DNA of 64,000 nt from JAOUGY01 sp963792365 (GCA_963792365.1 CAWBVW010000004.1:248001-312000); one strand, 5' to 3'. Numbered from the stretch's first letter, positions 15,842-24,088 are shown. Notes: generated by a model not told the origin, from the letters alone. Translations and numbers: made by a program.

Positions 15842-16626
15842 ACGCCCTCCGAATCAAGACGGTCATCAAACGGCACTGGCTCGTGCTGTGGCGCTCGCCG
15901 CACCGATGGTTCGAGGTCGCGTTCTGGCCGGTGATGGACGTGATCCTGTGGGGCTCGCTCGGTGCGTTCGTCGCCCAGGAGAACGACACGAGTCGAGCGG
16001 CCACGCCCTACCTGCTCGCCGGCATCGTGCTGTTCTGGACGCTCACCCAGGTGCAGATGACCATGGCCACCGGCGTGATGGAGGAGACATGGACCCGCAA
16101 CCTCCTCAACGTCCTGACTACTTCTGTCACACCGGCGGAGTACATCTCCGGTGTGGCAGTGTTCGGATTGGCGAAATTGGCGCTGGCGTTGGTGACCCTG
16201 ACGGCAATGACCGTCGGGCTGTACGGGTTCGATCTGGGTGCCATCGGCTGGTCCGTCATTCCCATCGTCACGGTGTTGGTGCTCAACGGGTGGGCAGTGG
16301 CGTTCCTGGTCGTGGGAATGATCCTGCGCTTCGGGCAGAGCGCCGAGATCCTCACGTGGGGCATCAACTACGTCGTCCTCGCCATCTCAGGCGTCTTCTT
16401 CCCGGTGGAGGCGCTTCCTGGATTCCTCAAGCCGATCGCCGGCGTTCTCCCCACGACCCACACGTTCGGAGCTGCTCGCGACATCCTCGACGGCTCTGGG
16501 ATACCCTGGGACAGGCTGGCGTTCTCGACGGCCGGGACGGCGGTGTTCCTGGCTGGGAGCCTGTTGTTCGCCGGCCACATGCTGCGGGTTTTTCGAAGTA
16601 GAGGGTTCGTGACGAGGTACTCCTGA
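15838..16626 (+). CDS. ABC-2 type exporter, permease subunit
   Basis: 262 residues from GTG 15838. Six hydrophobic segments are visible, for example FWPVMDVILWGSLGAFV, YLLAGIVLFWTLTQVQM, LALALVTLTAMTVGLYG, VIPIVTVLVLNGWAVAFLVVGM and ILTWGINYVVLAISGVFFPVEALP. The last contains the ABC-2 signature of a strand followed by FPVEALPGFLKPIAGVLPTTH. It is the partner of the preceding ATPase in the inner membrane. The gene is coupled to the next through TGATG. Confidence 0.9.
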   Translation: MNALRIKTVIKRHWLVLWRSPHRWFEVAFWPVMDVILWGSLGAFVAQENDTSRAATPYLLAGIVLFWTLTQVQMTMATGVMEETWTRNLLNVLTTSVTPAEYISGVAVFGLAKLALALVTLTAMTVGLYGFDLGAIGWSVIPIVTVLVLNGWAVAFLVVGMILRFGQSAEILTWGINYVVLAISGVFFPVEALPGFLKPIAGVLPTTHTFGAARDILDGSGIPWDRLAFSTAGTAVFLAGSLLFAGHMLRVFRSRGFVTRYS

Positions 16627-17372
16627 TGACGATGAAGCCGACCGCCATGATTGGACGCGGCGTGATAGCCGGGATGGCCGTCATGGCCGGGGAGGCGCTG
16701 TACGCCGTTCGGAGACCGTTGCCCAGCTTCTCCGGGTTCGACATCTCCGGGAGCTTCGGAGATCCGGCGCTTCCGACGCTTGCGATCACCGCACTCGGTG
16801 ACAGCACCGTGACCGGTCCAGGGCTCGACGGCCCGGAAGACACTTTCGTTCGCCAGATCGCCGCGCACCTCACCAACCGCTACCACGTGGAGCTGAGGAG
16901 CCTGGCGGTGGGTGGGTCACGGTCGATCGACGTTCTCCGGAACCAGGTGCCCGCCGCCATCGGGACCGACACCGACCTCACACTGATCTCGGTCGGGGGA
17001 AACGATGTGTTGCGGGCGACGCCGGTGTGGACCTTCGAGCGCAACCTCGAGGCGATCGTGGCCGCGATGCGAACCGTGTCTCGAGCCGTCGTGCTCATGG
17101 GCGTGGGCGACATCGGGACCGTGCCTCGCTTCCCGCAACCACTCGACCGCCTGGCAACGTTGACCGGCCGACTCGCCGATGGCGTCCATGGCCGGGTGGC
17201 CACCCGGTATGGGACCGGCAAGGCCGATCATTGGGGTTGGTCTGCCGAAGCTTTCCGGGACCCTTCGGTGTTCGCCCCTGACCTCTTTCATCCGAACGCC
17301 TCAGGGCATCGCATTTGGGCGGAGGCGGTGATGCCCGAGATCGAAAGGGCGCTCCTCCGAATCCCGAACTAG
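16626..17372 (+). CDS. SGNH/GDSL family esterase
   Basis: 248 residues. The N-terminal hydrophobic stretch (MIGRGVIAGMAVMAGEALYAV) may be a signal anchor. The catalytic blocks of SGNH hydrolases are present: block I ITALGDSTVTGPG with the serine near residue 60, block II glycine in LAVGGSRSIDVLRNQ, block III ISVGGNDVLR, and block V DLFHPNASGH with catalytic Asp and His near residue 220. It overlaps the ABC permease stop (TGATG), suggesting an export or envelope-lipid context. The ester substrate is unknown. Confidence 0.88.
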   Translation: MTMKPTAMIGRGVIAGMAVMAGEALYAVRRPLPSFSGFDISGSFGDPALPTLAITALGDSTVTGPGLDGPEDTFVRQIAAHLTNRYHVELRSLAVGGSRSIDVLRNQVPAAIGTDTDLTLISVGGNDVLRATPVWTFERNLEAIVAAMRTVSRAVVLMGVGDIGTVPRFPQPLDRLATLTGRLADGVHGRVATRYGTGKADHWGWSAEAFRDPSVFAPDLFHPNASGHRIWAEAVMPEIERALLRIPN

Positions 17373-17896
17373 AGACCGTCGAGGAACGCCCGAGCCGCAG
17401 ACGGTCGGGTGAACCGAACGAGCACCTTCTCGGACCATTCGCCCGAGGCGAAGGCCGCCTCGTAACGCACCCGGTTCTTGTCGTGAGTGGTCCATGCCCA
17501 GAGCACGATGTTCTCCTCCGGGTCGCGGCGGAACAGGTTGCCAAGGCGCTCGGTGTTGCCGTGCCACAGCCTCTTCCGACTGATCCCGCGCACCAACGTT
17601 CGGCGCAGCATCCGTTGCATCACGAACCATCGCGGATAGTCGAGCCACACGATGGCCTGCGCCCGGCCCCAGGCGAGATGGCGGACGACGCTGTAGTTGC
17701 CGTCGACGACCCAGCCCTCTCCAGTCAGCGCCTCATCGACCAGGAACTCGAGTTCGGTGTCACCGACGTGGGTCCAGTCCGGTCGGTGATACAGCGCATC
17801 GAGTTCGACATGCGGGAGGTCGAGTCGCTCGGCGAGAGCCTGGGCAAACGTCGACTTCCCCGACCCGGAGGTGCCGACGACCGCATATCGACGCAT
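17369..17896 (-). CDS. P-loop kinase (adenylate kinase/topology-modulation-like)
   Basis: 175 residues with Walker A GTSGSGKSTFAQALAERL near residue 8, followed by HVELDALYHRPDW, GWVVDGNYSVVRHLAWGRAQAIVWLDYPR and MLRRTLVRGISRKRLWHGN, a pattern found in the FlaR/topology-modulation group of adenylate-kinase-like proteins. The lid arginines RRTLVRG fit a nucleotide or small-molecule kinase. The physiological substrate is not known for this group. The gene ends in a 4-bp overlap with the convergent esterase gene. Its 5' part is overlapped by 172 bp by the upstream acetyltransferase frame. Confidence 0.8.
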   Translation of the reverse strand: MRRYAVVGTSGSGKSTFAQALAERLDLPHVELDALYHRPDWTHVGDTELEFLVDEALTGEGWVVDGNYSVVRHLAWGRAQAIVWLDYPRWFVMQRMLRRTLVRGISRKRLWHGNTERLGNLFRRDPEENIVLWAWTTHDKNRVRYEAAFASGEWSEKVLVRFTRPSAARAFLDGL

Positions 17897-18378
17897 CGCC
17901 CGATCGTACGCCGCCCTGTCCAGGGAGCAGCGGCGCTACCCAGCGCGCGTTCGAACCGGACGGCGCTTCGCGCCGGGTCCACTTGCTCGTGAGTGTGGAG
18001 CCTGTGGAACCCTTGACGCTCGTGGAAAGCGCAGGCGCGGCGTTTTGCGGCGAAGGCCTCCTCCCGGAAGCAGTCCGCGTTTCCGGTGAGGTCGTTCACG
18101 ACCGCGGCGGTCAGCTGAGGTCCAATGCTCTCTCCTCGACACGCCGGATGGACGTAGAGCCTCCACTCGGCGACCCCGAGCATCTCGCCCCCGTCCTCGG
18201 CCACGACCACCTGGCCATCTTCGATCGCAGGCGACATTCGGTCCGGAGTCCACCAGTCGTCCACCTGAGCCTGTGTGGCCGCGGGACCGATCAACGAGCG
18301 GCAGTGGTCGGGAATGCGCGCGGCGCCGAATTCGCAGATCGCTTGCAGCTCGTCGGGCCCGGCAGGTCGAACGATCAC
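17725..18378 (-). CDS. GNAT family N-acetyltransferase with abnormal C-terminal extension
   Basis: The first ~148 residues are a GNAT protein: MIVRPAGPDELQAICEFGAARIPDH, QVVVAEDGGEMLGVAEW, motif A LYVHPACRGESIGPQLTAAVV, and AFAAKRRACAFHERQGF. The short junction EWRLYVHP suggests part of the beta-hairpin before motif A is missing. A normal GNAT would end after AVRFERALG at about 17934. Here the frame continues for about 69 more codons of Arg/Ser-rich sequence and overlaps the next gene by 172 bp. A lost stop codon, an indel or a decaying gene would explain this; the reading is therefore uncertain. Confidence 0.6.
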   Translation of the reverse strand: MIVRPAGPDELQAICEFGAARIPDHCRSLIGPAATQAQVDDWWTPDRMSPAIEDGQVVVAEDGGEMLGVAEWRLYVHPACRGESIGPQLTAAVVNDLTGNADCFREEAFAAKRRACAFHERQGFHRLHTHEQVDPARSAVRFERALGSAAAPWTGRRTIGRCVDMRSSAPPGRGSRRLPRLSPSDSTSRMSNSMRCITDRTGPTSVTPNSSSWSMRR

Positions 18379-18389
18379 GCGAACGCCTT

Positions 18390-18824
18390 TCAGAGTTCGA
18401 GAATCCGGACGAACGACTCGGCGTCGGGCACAGTGACGCCGAAGGTGCCACCGCCGACCAGGTCGACGATGAGCATGGGTGCGGAGCGGACGATCACACG
18501 AGTGTCCCGACCCCGGATGCGGTATCCGTAGCCACCGAACTTCAAGGTCTCACTGGGGCCGATGCGGGCGCTTTCGATCCGGCTCCGCTCGATTCGCCGC
18601 TTGGGCCACCCCCACGGACCGAATCCGACCTCGAGTGCGTTCTCGTCTGCCAGAACCCGCACCGTGCTCACTCCGACGGCGAACATGCCGACGCCGACCA
18701 GACTCGCCAGCCGACCCGATTTCCGGCTTCGAAGTGTCTGCCAGACGGCGGCGACCAGGATGACGGCTGCCAAGCCCGGGTTGGAGACGCGGGCTATCGC
18801 GACATATCTCTCGTCGGAGGTCAT
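18390..18824 (-). CDS. Membrane protein with PH-like domain
   Basis: 144 residues. Two hydrophobic segments (AAVILVAAVWQTL near residue 18 and LASLVGVGMFAVGVSTVRVLA near residue 40) are followed by a beta-rich region (ALEVGFGPWGWPKRRI, SARIGPSETLKFGGYGYRIRGRDTRVIVRSAPMLIVDLVGG) typical of bacterial PH-like domains. It overlaps the GntR gene by ATGA, so it is translated with that regulator and probably belongs to the same response. Function unknown. Confidence 0.7.
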   Translation of the reverse strand: MTSDERYVAIARVSNPGLAAVILVAAVWQTLRSRKSGRLASLVGVGMFAVGVSTVRVLADENALEVGFGPWGWPKRRIERSRIESARIGPSETLKFGGYGYRIRGRDTRVIVRSAPMLIVDLVGGGTFGVTVPDAESFVRILEL

Positions 18825-19168
18825 GCCTGCTCCCTCATCATCTCGATCACTTCGTCAACGGTGAACCCACTCCGCCGAGCCTCCGACAGAAGCTGGGCAA
18901 CCAACTCTGCCAGATGGCCTCGTTTATCGCCGCGGGAAGCGACAGTGACGCCGCGACCGCGTCGGAACTCCACGACACCCTCGTCCCGTAACGAACGCAG
19001 GGCACGGAGCGCAGTATTCACGTTCACTCCGAGGGCAGCGGCCACGTCGGAGGCGGTCGGGAGCCGGTCCCCCGGCGTGCAGTCCTCCACGATCGCCCTC
19101 CGCAGCGAGGCGGCCACCTGCTCGTGGAGGGGCCGATCGGACGAAGGATCGAGCGCTCTGAGCAACAT
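18821..19168 (-). CDS. GntR family regulator, YtrA subfamily
   Basis: I use ATG 19168 (MLLRALDPSSDRPLHEQVAASLRRAI), giving 115 residues, the usual size of YtrA-type regulators, which keep the winged helix but have almost no effector domain. ATG 19195 is an alternative start. Features are GDRLPTASDVAAALGVNVNTALRALRSLRDEGVVEFRRGRGVTV (HTH and wing). It is divergent from an ABC transporter operon, the standard YtrA arrangement in which the regulator represses the transporter until an envelope-active compound appears. The shared promoter holds a matching operator. Confidence 0.88.
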   Translation of the reverse strand: MLLRALDPSSDRPLHEQVAASLRRAIVEDCTPGDRLPTASDVAAALGVNVNTALRALRSLRDEGVVEFRRGRGVTVASRGDKRGHLAELVAQLLSEARRSGFTVDEVIEMMREQA

Positions 19169-19175
19169 GGTGATA

Positions 19176-19209
19176 TTGACATTAGCACCATTCATGTCAT
19201 ATGGTGACA
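19176..19209 (+). promoter_or_regulatory. Promoter of ABC operon with overlapping TGTCA-N5-TGACA operator
   Basis: TTGACA (19176-19181) and TATGGT (19200-19205), 18 bp apart, form a sigma70-type promoter facing the ABC operon. TGTCA (19195-19199) and TGACA (19205-19209) form an inverted repeat across the -10 element, a good place for repression by the divergent GntR protein. Confidence 0.6.
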
Positions 19210-19232
19210 GGAGTGACGCAGAGAGGAACAAC

Positions 19233-19430
19233 GTGAACATCAACTGGGCGGCCATCGCCCCGCTCATCGCGGCAGCGCTCGCCTTCGTCGGGTTCTGCCT
19301 CTATGACATCTCGCGCCATGAGGTGCGATACCTGCCCAAGTGGGTGTGGGCGGTCATCTGCTGCGCGTCGATCCCGGTCGGCGGCATCGTCTACCTGCTG
19401 GTCGGCCGTGAGCCCTCGGGCGCCCGATGA
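19233..19430 (+). CDS. Small membrane protein (PLDc_N-like)
   Basis: 65 residues from GTG 19233, with GAGAGG 8 bases upstream. Two transmembrane segments (IAPLIAAALAFVGFCLYD and WVWAVICCASIPVGGIVYLLVG) flank the motif RHEVRYLPKWVW, as in phospholipase-D N-terminal-like (PLDc_N) mini-proteins often found at the head of YtrA-type ABC operons. It overlaps the ATPase gene by ATGA. It probably assembles with or tunes the transporter. Confidence 0.75.
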   Translation: MNINWAAIAPLIAAALAFVGFCLYDISRHEVRYLPKWVWAVICCASIPVGGIVYLLVGREPSGAR

Positions 19431-20305
19431 TCGAAACCAGGGCGCTCACCAAGCAGTACGGAGACCGCGCCGCCCTCGCCGGAGTCGATCTGTCGGTTCC
19501 CGACGGGTCGGTGTACGGCCTCGTGGGACCCAACGGCGCCGGGAAGACAACACTTCTCGGCATCCTCTCGGGACTGCGGCGGGCCACCTCGGGCACAGTC
19601 GAGATCGGCGCCGGCCCGGGCGAAGTCGCCGTCCTTCCCGACACCCCGCGATTCGATCCGTGGCTGAGCGGCACGGAAGTCGTTTCGCTGGCCCAGCACC
19701 TCACGGATCCGGGTGGGTCGGCAGATCGCGTCGAGGAAGTCTTGGCCGAAGCGGGCCTCGCCGACGCCAAGGACCGCCGCGTCGGCGGCTACTCGCGTGG
19801 GATGCTGCAACGGCTCGGTGTGGCCTGCACGATCGTGGGGCGACCACGCTTGGTCCTCCTCGACGAACCGGCTTCTGCGCTTGACCCCCAGGGTCGTCGG
19901 GAGGTGCTCGATCTGATCGCCCGGCTCCGGGGATCGGCCACCGTGCTGTTCTCGAGCCACATCCTCGGCGATGTCCAGGAAGTCTGTGACACCGTCGGGA
20001 TCCTCGACGAGGGGGAGCTCTTGTTCCAGGGTTCGATAGAAGCGTTGCTCGTCGGCCATGCAGTGCCGCGGTACGTGGTCCGCGTGCGATCCGACGCCGC
20101 CAGGGTGGCCACAGTCCTCACCCGCCTCGACTGGGTGACAGAGGTCGGGCAGGTCGGCGACGACACGATTGTGGTCTCCGTCACGTCCCTGGAGGCGGCC
20201 GAGACGCGACTCCCCGCCGAGCTGGCAGCCACCGGTGCTCCGGTCGTCTCTTTCCACCCCGAAGAGGTGACACTCGAGCGGGCGTTCCTGGAGCTGACCC
20301 GATGA
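19427..20305 (+). CDS. ABC transporter ATP-binding protein (YtrB/CcmA-like)
   Basis: 292 residues: Walker A GLVGPNGAGKTTLL near residue 31, signature GYSRGMLQRLGVACTIVG near residue 124, Walker B RLVLLDEPASALDP, and H-loop LFSSHILGD. The signature is SRGM rather than SGGQ, a common variant in ABC-2 exporters. The C-terminal 80 residues form the small regulatory domain seen in this group. It overlaps both neighbours by 4 bp. It powers the downstream permease, with the substrate unknown. Confidence 0.9.
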   Translation: MIETRALTKQYGDRAALAGVDLSVPDGSVYGLVGPNGAGKTTLLGILSGLRRATSGTVEIGAGPGEVAVLPDTPRFDPWLSGTEVVSLAQHLTDPGGSADRVEEVLAEAGLADAKDRRVGGYSRGMLQRLGVACTIVGRPRLVLLDEPASALDPQGRREVLDLIARLRGSATVLFSSHILGDVQEVCDTVGILDEGELLFQGSIEALLVGHAVPRYVVRVRSDAARVATVLTRLDWVTEVGQVGDDTIVVSVTSLEAAETRLPAELAATGAPVVSFHPEEVTLERAFLELTR

Positions 20306-21057
20306 CGTTGTGGAAGCTGGAACTCCTCCGCCTCGTGCGGACACGCAGGATCGTCGCCCTCCTCGGCGTGTACATCTTCTTCGGACTGCTCGGTCCGCTC
20401 ACGGCTCGCTACCTCGGCGAGATCCTGGACTTCGCCGGGGGCGAACTCGAAGGCGCAACGATCATCTTCCCCGACCCGGTGCCCGTCGACGGGATGATCC
20501 AGTACGTCTCGAACGTTGCCCAGATCGGTACCCTCGTCGCGGTCGTCATCGCCGCCGGTTCGCTCGCATTCGACGCCATCCCCGAGATGGGAGTGTTCCT
20601 GAGGACCCGCGTCCGGAACGTCGCTGCCATCCTCACGCCGAGGTTGGTCGTCACGACCGTCGTAACGACCGTCGCCTTCGTCCTCGGTGCCCTCACCGCC
20701 TGGTACGAGACCTGGGCACTCATCGGGCCGCTGTCGGCAGGACCGGTGCTGGCCGGGATCGGGTTCGGGATGCTCTTCCTGGTTTTTGTCATGGCGCTCG
20801 TGGCCGCCGTCGCCGGATGGGCCAAGAACGTGCTGGGGACGGTGATGGTCTCGGTGGTGTTCCTGCTCGTCATGCCGATCCTCGGTATCGCCGACGCCGT
20901 GGCGCGCTGGCTTCCCACGCACCTGTCGGGAGCCCTCGCCGAGCTGCCTGGAGGTGCGGTGGCCGGCGACTATCTCCTGGCGACCATCGTCACACTCGTG
21001 GCGATCGCAGCACTCTTCTGGCTCGCCATCGCAGGAGCGAAACGCCGCGAGCTCTAA
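20302..21057 (+). CDS. ABC-2 type permease
   Basis: 251 residues with six predicted transmembrane segments, including IVALLGVYIFFGLLGPLT, IGTLVAVVIAAGSLAFDA, LVVTTVVTTVAFVLGALTAWY, LAGIGFGMLFLVFVMALVAAVAGW, LGTVMVSVVFLLVMPILGIADAV and LLATIVTLVAIAALFWLAIAGA. A long external loop (GGELEGATIIFPDPVPVDGMIQYV) follows the first segment. It is the membrane partner of the preceding ATPase and the last gene of the GntR-controlled operon. Confidence 0.88.
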   Translation: MTLWKLELLRLVRTRRIVALLGVYIFFGLLGPLTARYLGEILDFAGGELEGATIIFPDPVPVDGMIQYVSNVAQIGTLVAVVIAAGSLAFDAIPEMGVFLRTRVRNVAAILTPRLVVTTVVTTVAFVLGALTAWYETWALIGPLSAGPVLAGIGFGMLFLVFVMALVAAVAGWAKNVLGTVMVSVVFLLVMPILGIADAVARWLPTHLSGALAELPGGAVAGDYLLATIVTLVAIAALFWLAIAGAKRREL

Positions 21058-21111
21058 AGCGCTGATTCCCAGTCCACCTTCCGCTCCACATCGTCGTCCG
21101 CGCGGGCGATG

Positions 21112-21157
21112 CGTTCAACGTTCAACGTTGAACGTTCGTCGTTCCGCCGTTCCCATT
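21112..21157. repeat. Degenerate heptamer mosaic (GTTCAAC-like)
   Basis: The sequence divides into GTTCAAC, GTTCAAC, GTTGAAC, GTTCGTC, GTTCCGC, then CGTTCCC, with period 7. It sits at the 3' end of the acyl-CoA dehydrogenase gene and supplies its last codons and stop. Confidence 0.7.
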
Positions 21158-22135
21158 CGTCGGGGGCTGTTCGAGCATGGCGAGCAGGTGAGCCTTGATC
21201 GAGGGGCGGGTGCCGAAGACGGCAGTGAAGTGCGCTTCTCGGGCGAGTCGTTGGGCGTGCCCCAAGAGGTCGACTGCCCGGCTCCCAGAGTGCACTGTGA
21301 GCCTGGCGGTGGCGCGCAACGCCAGCTCTGATGCGGCGGCACGCGCGGCCGCCATCTGCGTTTCGTCTGCTTCGTCGAGTCGCCGCCGGATCGACTCGAG
21401 CTCGTTGTCGATCGGTGATGAACCCATCAGCGCACAGGATCTACGTGTCACACCGAGTGCGAGGGACCCGTTGAACCTGCCGCCACCGTCATGGGGTGGC
21501 GGCGGTTCATGAGGTCGAATGTCGACGATCTCGGCGTCCGGCACCACCAAGCCGTCGAACTCGATCTTCACGGTCGCCGACGCGTTGGCCGCCAGCAGCC
21601 GATGTCGCGTGGCTCCGAGAGCCTGGACCGGGAGCGCCGGCACGAACGACCACACCTCTTCGGAGCTGTCGGTCACCGCACCCACGAGCAGCACGTCGCA
21701 GACGCCCCATCCTGTCACCCATGGAACATGCCCCGACAGGGCCCACCCACCAGGAGCACGTCGGGCTCGCAGCGACGGCTCGGGAGGACGCACACCACCG
21801 ATGGCAATACCCGCCCGACGCCGGCCGTCCACCAGGTCGGAGAGCCATCGCTCGACGAGGTGATCGTTGGCGCTGCCGACGAGAGCTCGCACGGCACTGT
21901 GATGCTGGATCCACACGAAGGCCGTGCTCATGCAACCGGAGGCCACGTGTTCGGCGATCAGCCAGCGCTCGGATGGCGACAGATCGGCTGCGACCTCCAC
22001 TCCGTAGAGCCCGGCCTCGGCGAGCGCGTCGAAATGGGCGGGCGGGACCCGATCCGCCTGATCCACCTCGATTGCGTCGGGAAAGAGCACCTCGTCGGTG
22101 AGAGCTGCCGCCGCGTCGACGAGTGGGTGTGGCAT
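21122..22135 (-). CDS. Acyl-CoA dehydrogenase family protein
   Basis: The start ATG 22135 (MPHPLVDAAAALTDEVLFPDA) gives 337 residues. Recognisable segments are VPPAHFDALAEAGLYGV, CMSTAFVWIQHHSAV, GGWALSGHVPWVTGWGVCDVLLVGA and ATVKIEFDGLVVPDAEIV, which follow the N-terminal and middle domains of acyl-CoA dehydrogenases. The C-terminal helical domain is shortened, and the catalytic glutamate is not obvious. The final residues (NGNGGTTNVQR) are encoded by the heptamer mosaic. It is divergent from an acyl-CoA ligase with 84 bp between starts, suggesting a shared fatty or aromatic acid pathway. Confidence 0.7.
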   Translation of the reverse strand: MPHPLVDAAAALTDEVLFPDAIEVDQADRVPPAHFDALAEAGLYGVEVAADLSPSERWLIAEHVASGCMSTAFVWIQHHSAVRALVGSANDHLVERWLSDLVDGRRRAGIAIGGVRPPEPSLRARRAPGGWALSGHVPWVTGWGVCDVLLVGAVTDSSEEVWSFVPALPVQALGATRHRLLAANASATVKIEFDGLVVPDAEIVDIRPHEPPPPHDGGGRFNGSLALGVTRRSCALMGSSPIDNELESIRRRLDEADETQMAAARAAASELALRATARLTVHSGSRAVDLLGHAQRLAREAHFTAVFGTRPSIKAHLLAMLEQPPTNGNGGTTNVQR

Positions 22136-22219
22136 GGATCGGCGACGATAGCTCGCAGCCGGAGCGACATGGGGGGCCGGCCGCTGGGATACTCGAGGTC
22201 GAAAGCGATGGGAGGATCG

Positions 22220-23917
22220 ATGTCCGATCTCGATGCGTTCCTGGCGGCGCGGGACATGCTTCTGGCCAATCGGGCCGACTACGACGCGGCGCGGGACGGT
22301 TTCGCATGGCCCGACCTGACGGATTTCAACTGGGCGTCGCACTACTTCGATGCCATCGCCGCCCGCAACGACGCTCCCGCACTCCACATCGTGGAGGAGA
22401 CTGGAGAAGAGGCTCGGCTCTCGTACGCCGAGTTGTCGCGCCGCTCGAACCAAGTCGCCAACCTGCTCGTCGACCTGGGTGTTTGCAAGGGCGATCGCAT
22501 CCTCCTCATGCTCGGCAACGAGGTGCCACTGTGGGAGTCCATGCTCGCCGCCATCAAACTCGGCGCCGTTCTCATCCCTGCGACGACCCTGCTGGCCGGC
22601 GCCGATCTGGCCGACCGCATCGACCGAGGAAACGCCCGAGTCGTGATCACCAACGACGCCGGTGCCGCGAAGTTCGATGAGCTCGACTCCAAGCTCCTCG
22701 AAGGGATGCTGCGGATCAAGGCCGGGTCGCCCACGGACGGATGGCACGACTTCGCACTGTCCCACACGGCACCCACCGACTTCGCAGCACCGCAGCCGAC
22801 GTCACCGTCCGACCCTCTCCTGGAGTACTTCACCTCGGGAACCACGGCGCGGCCAAAGCTCGTGCAACACACCCAGGTCAGCTACCCGGTCGGGCACCTG
22901 TCCACGATGTACTGGCTCGGAGTCCGGCCCGGCGACATCCACTGGACGATCAGTTCCCCTGGGTGGGCGAAACACGCCTGGAGCTGCTTCTTCGCTCCGT
23001 TCAATGCGCAGGCATGCGTGTTCATCTACAACTACTCACGGTTCGATGGGCCTGCGGTGCTCGACGTATTGCTGCGGTACGGCGTCAACACCCTCTGCGC
23101 CCCACCGACGGTATGGCGCTTCCTCATCCAGGAGGACCTCGCCGCCTACGACGTGGCGCTCCGGGAACTCATCTCGGCGGGTGAGCCTCTGAATCCCGAG
23201 GTCATCGAACAAGTGCGATCGAAGTGGGGCATCACGATCCGGGACGGCTACGGCCAGACCGAGACGACGGCGCAGGTGGGCAACCCTCCCGGTGCCCGGC
23301 TGGTGCCCGGGTCGATGGGCCGTCCGATGCCGGGCTACAACATCACCCTGCTCGACGTCGACGGGAAAGAAGCGGACGAGGGAGAGCTGTGCATCGCTCT
23401 CGGCGCCGACCGACCACTCGGCCTGATGACCGGTTACGCCGACGATCCCGGGAAGACCGACATCGCGATGCGCGACGGGTACTACCACACGGGTGACGTC
23501 GGAACCCGGGACTCCGATGGCTACATCACCTACGTGGGTCGCTCCGACGACGTCTTCAAGGCGTCCGGGTATCGAATCAGCCCATTCGAGCTCGAGAGCG
23601 TGCTGATCGAGCATCCGGCTGTGGCGGAAGCCGCAGTCGTGCCGTCACCTGATCCACTTCGCGGGTTCGTCCCCAAGGCGTATGTCATCACGGCACCGGG
23701 ACATGAATCGAACGAGGAGACGGCCCGTTCGATCTTCGAGTTCCTCCGCGACCGCGTGTCGGGCTACAAGATGGTGCGCCGCCTCGAGTTCGCCGAGCTT
23801 CCCAAGACGATCTCGGGGAAGATCCGGCGTGTCGAGTTGAGGGGCTTCGAATCGCAGCGCCCCGCCGAAGGCACCCGATCCTCCGACGAGTTCCTCGAGT
23901 CGGACTTCCGCTCCTGA
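22220..23917 (+). CDS. AMP-dependent acyl-CoA synthetase (medium-chain/benzoate ligase type)
   Basis: ATG 22220 lies 5 bases after GGAGG and gives 565 residues. ANL-family motifs are clear: the P-loop YFTSGTTARPK near residue 205 (Ala where Gly is usual), the aromatic motif DGYGQTETT near residue 344, YHTGDVGTRDSDGYITYVGRSDDVFKASGYRI near residue 423, and the C-terminal catalytic lysine in PKTISGKIRR near residue 535. It activates an acid to an acyl-adenylate and then to the CoA thioester. The context of a divergent acyl-CoA dehydrogenase supports carboxylic acid degradation. Confidence 0.9.
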   Translation: MSDLDAFLAARDMLLANRADYDAARDGFAWPDLTDFNWASHYFDAIAARNDAPALHIVEETGEEARLSYAELSRRSNQVANLLVDLGVCKGDRILLMLGNEVPLWESMLAAIKLGAVLIPATTLLAGADLADRIDRGNARVVITNDAGAAKFDELDSKLLEGMLRIKAGSPTDGWHDFALSHTAPTDFAAPQPTSPSDPLLEYFTSGTTARPKLVQHTQVSYPVGHLSTMYWLGVRPGDIHWTISSPGWAKHAWSCFFAPFNAQACVFIYNYSRFDGPAVLDVLLRYGVNTLCAPPTVWRFLIQEDLAAYDVALRELISAGEPLNPEVIEQVRSKWGITIRDGYGQTETTAQVGNPPGARLVPGSMGRPMPGYNITLLDVDGKEADEGELCIALGADRPLGLMTGYADDPGKTDIAMRDGYYHTGDVGTRDSDGYITYVGRSDDVFKASGYRISPFELESVLIEHPAVAEAAVVPSPDPLRGFVPKAYVITAPGHESNEETARSIFEFLRDRVSGYKMVRRLEFAELPKTISGKIRRVELRGFESQRPAEGTRSSDEFLESDFRS

Positions 23918-23958
23918 CCCGGCGCCCTCCGAGACCCGGGGCCTTCCGGACCGGAACG

Positions 23959-24009
23959 GGTTTTCGTGCACAAAGTGCGTGAATAGCGCACCTTCTGTGC
24001 ACGAAAACC
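23959..24009. repeat. Long inverted repeat (14-bp arms, inner 5-bp stem)
   Basis: GGTTTTCGTGCACA (23959-23972) and TGTGCACGAAAACC (23996-24009) are perfectly complementary. An inner stem GTGCG (23975-23979) pairs with CGCAC (23987-23991) around TGAATAG. This 51-nt cruciform-like element lies between two plus-strand genes. It could terminate the ligase transcript or be a dispersed palindromic repeat; the flanks show no target duplication. Confidence 0.85.
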
Positions 24010-24088
24010 GAGAACCGTCCGTACGACCCTTCACAGACTTGTCCGAACCACGATATGGAACAGTCCAGAGCGATCGGAAGGCGCCGCC

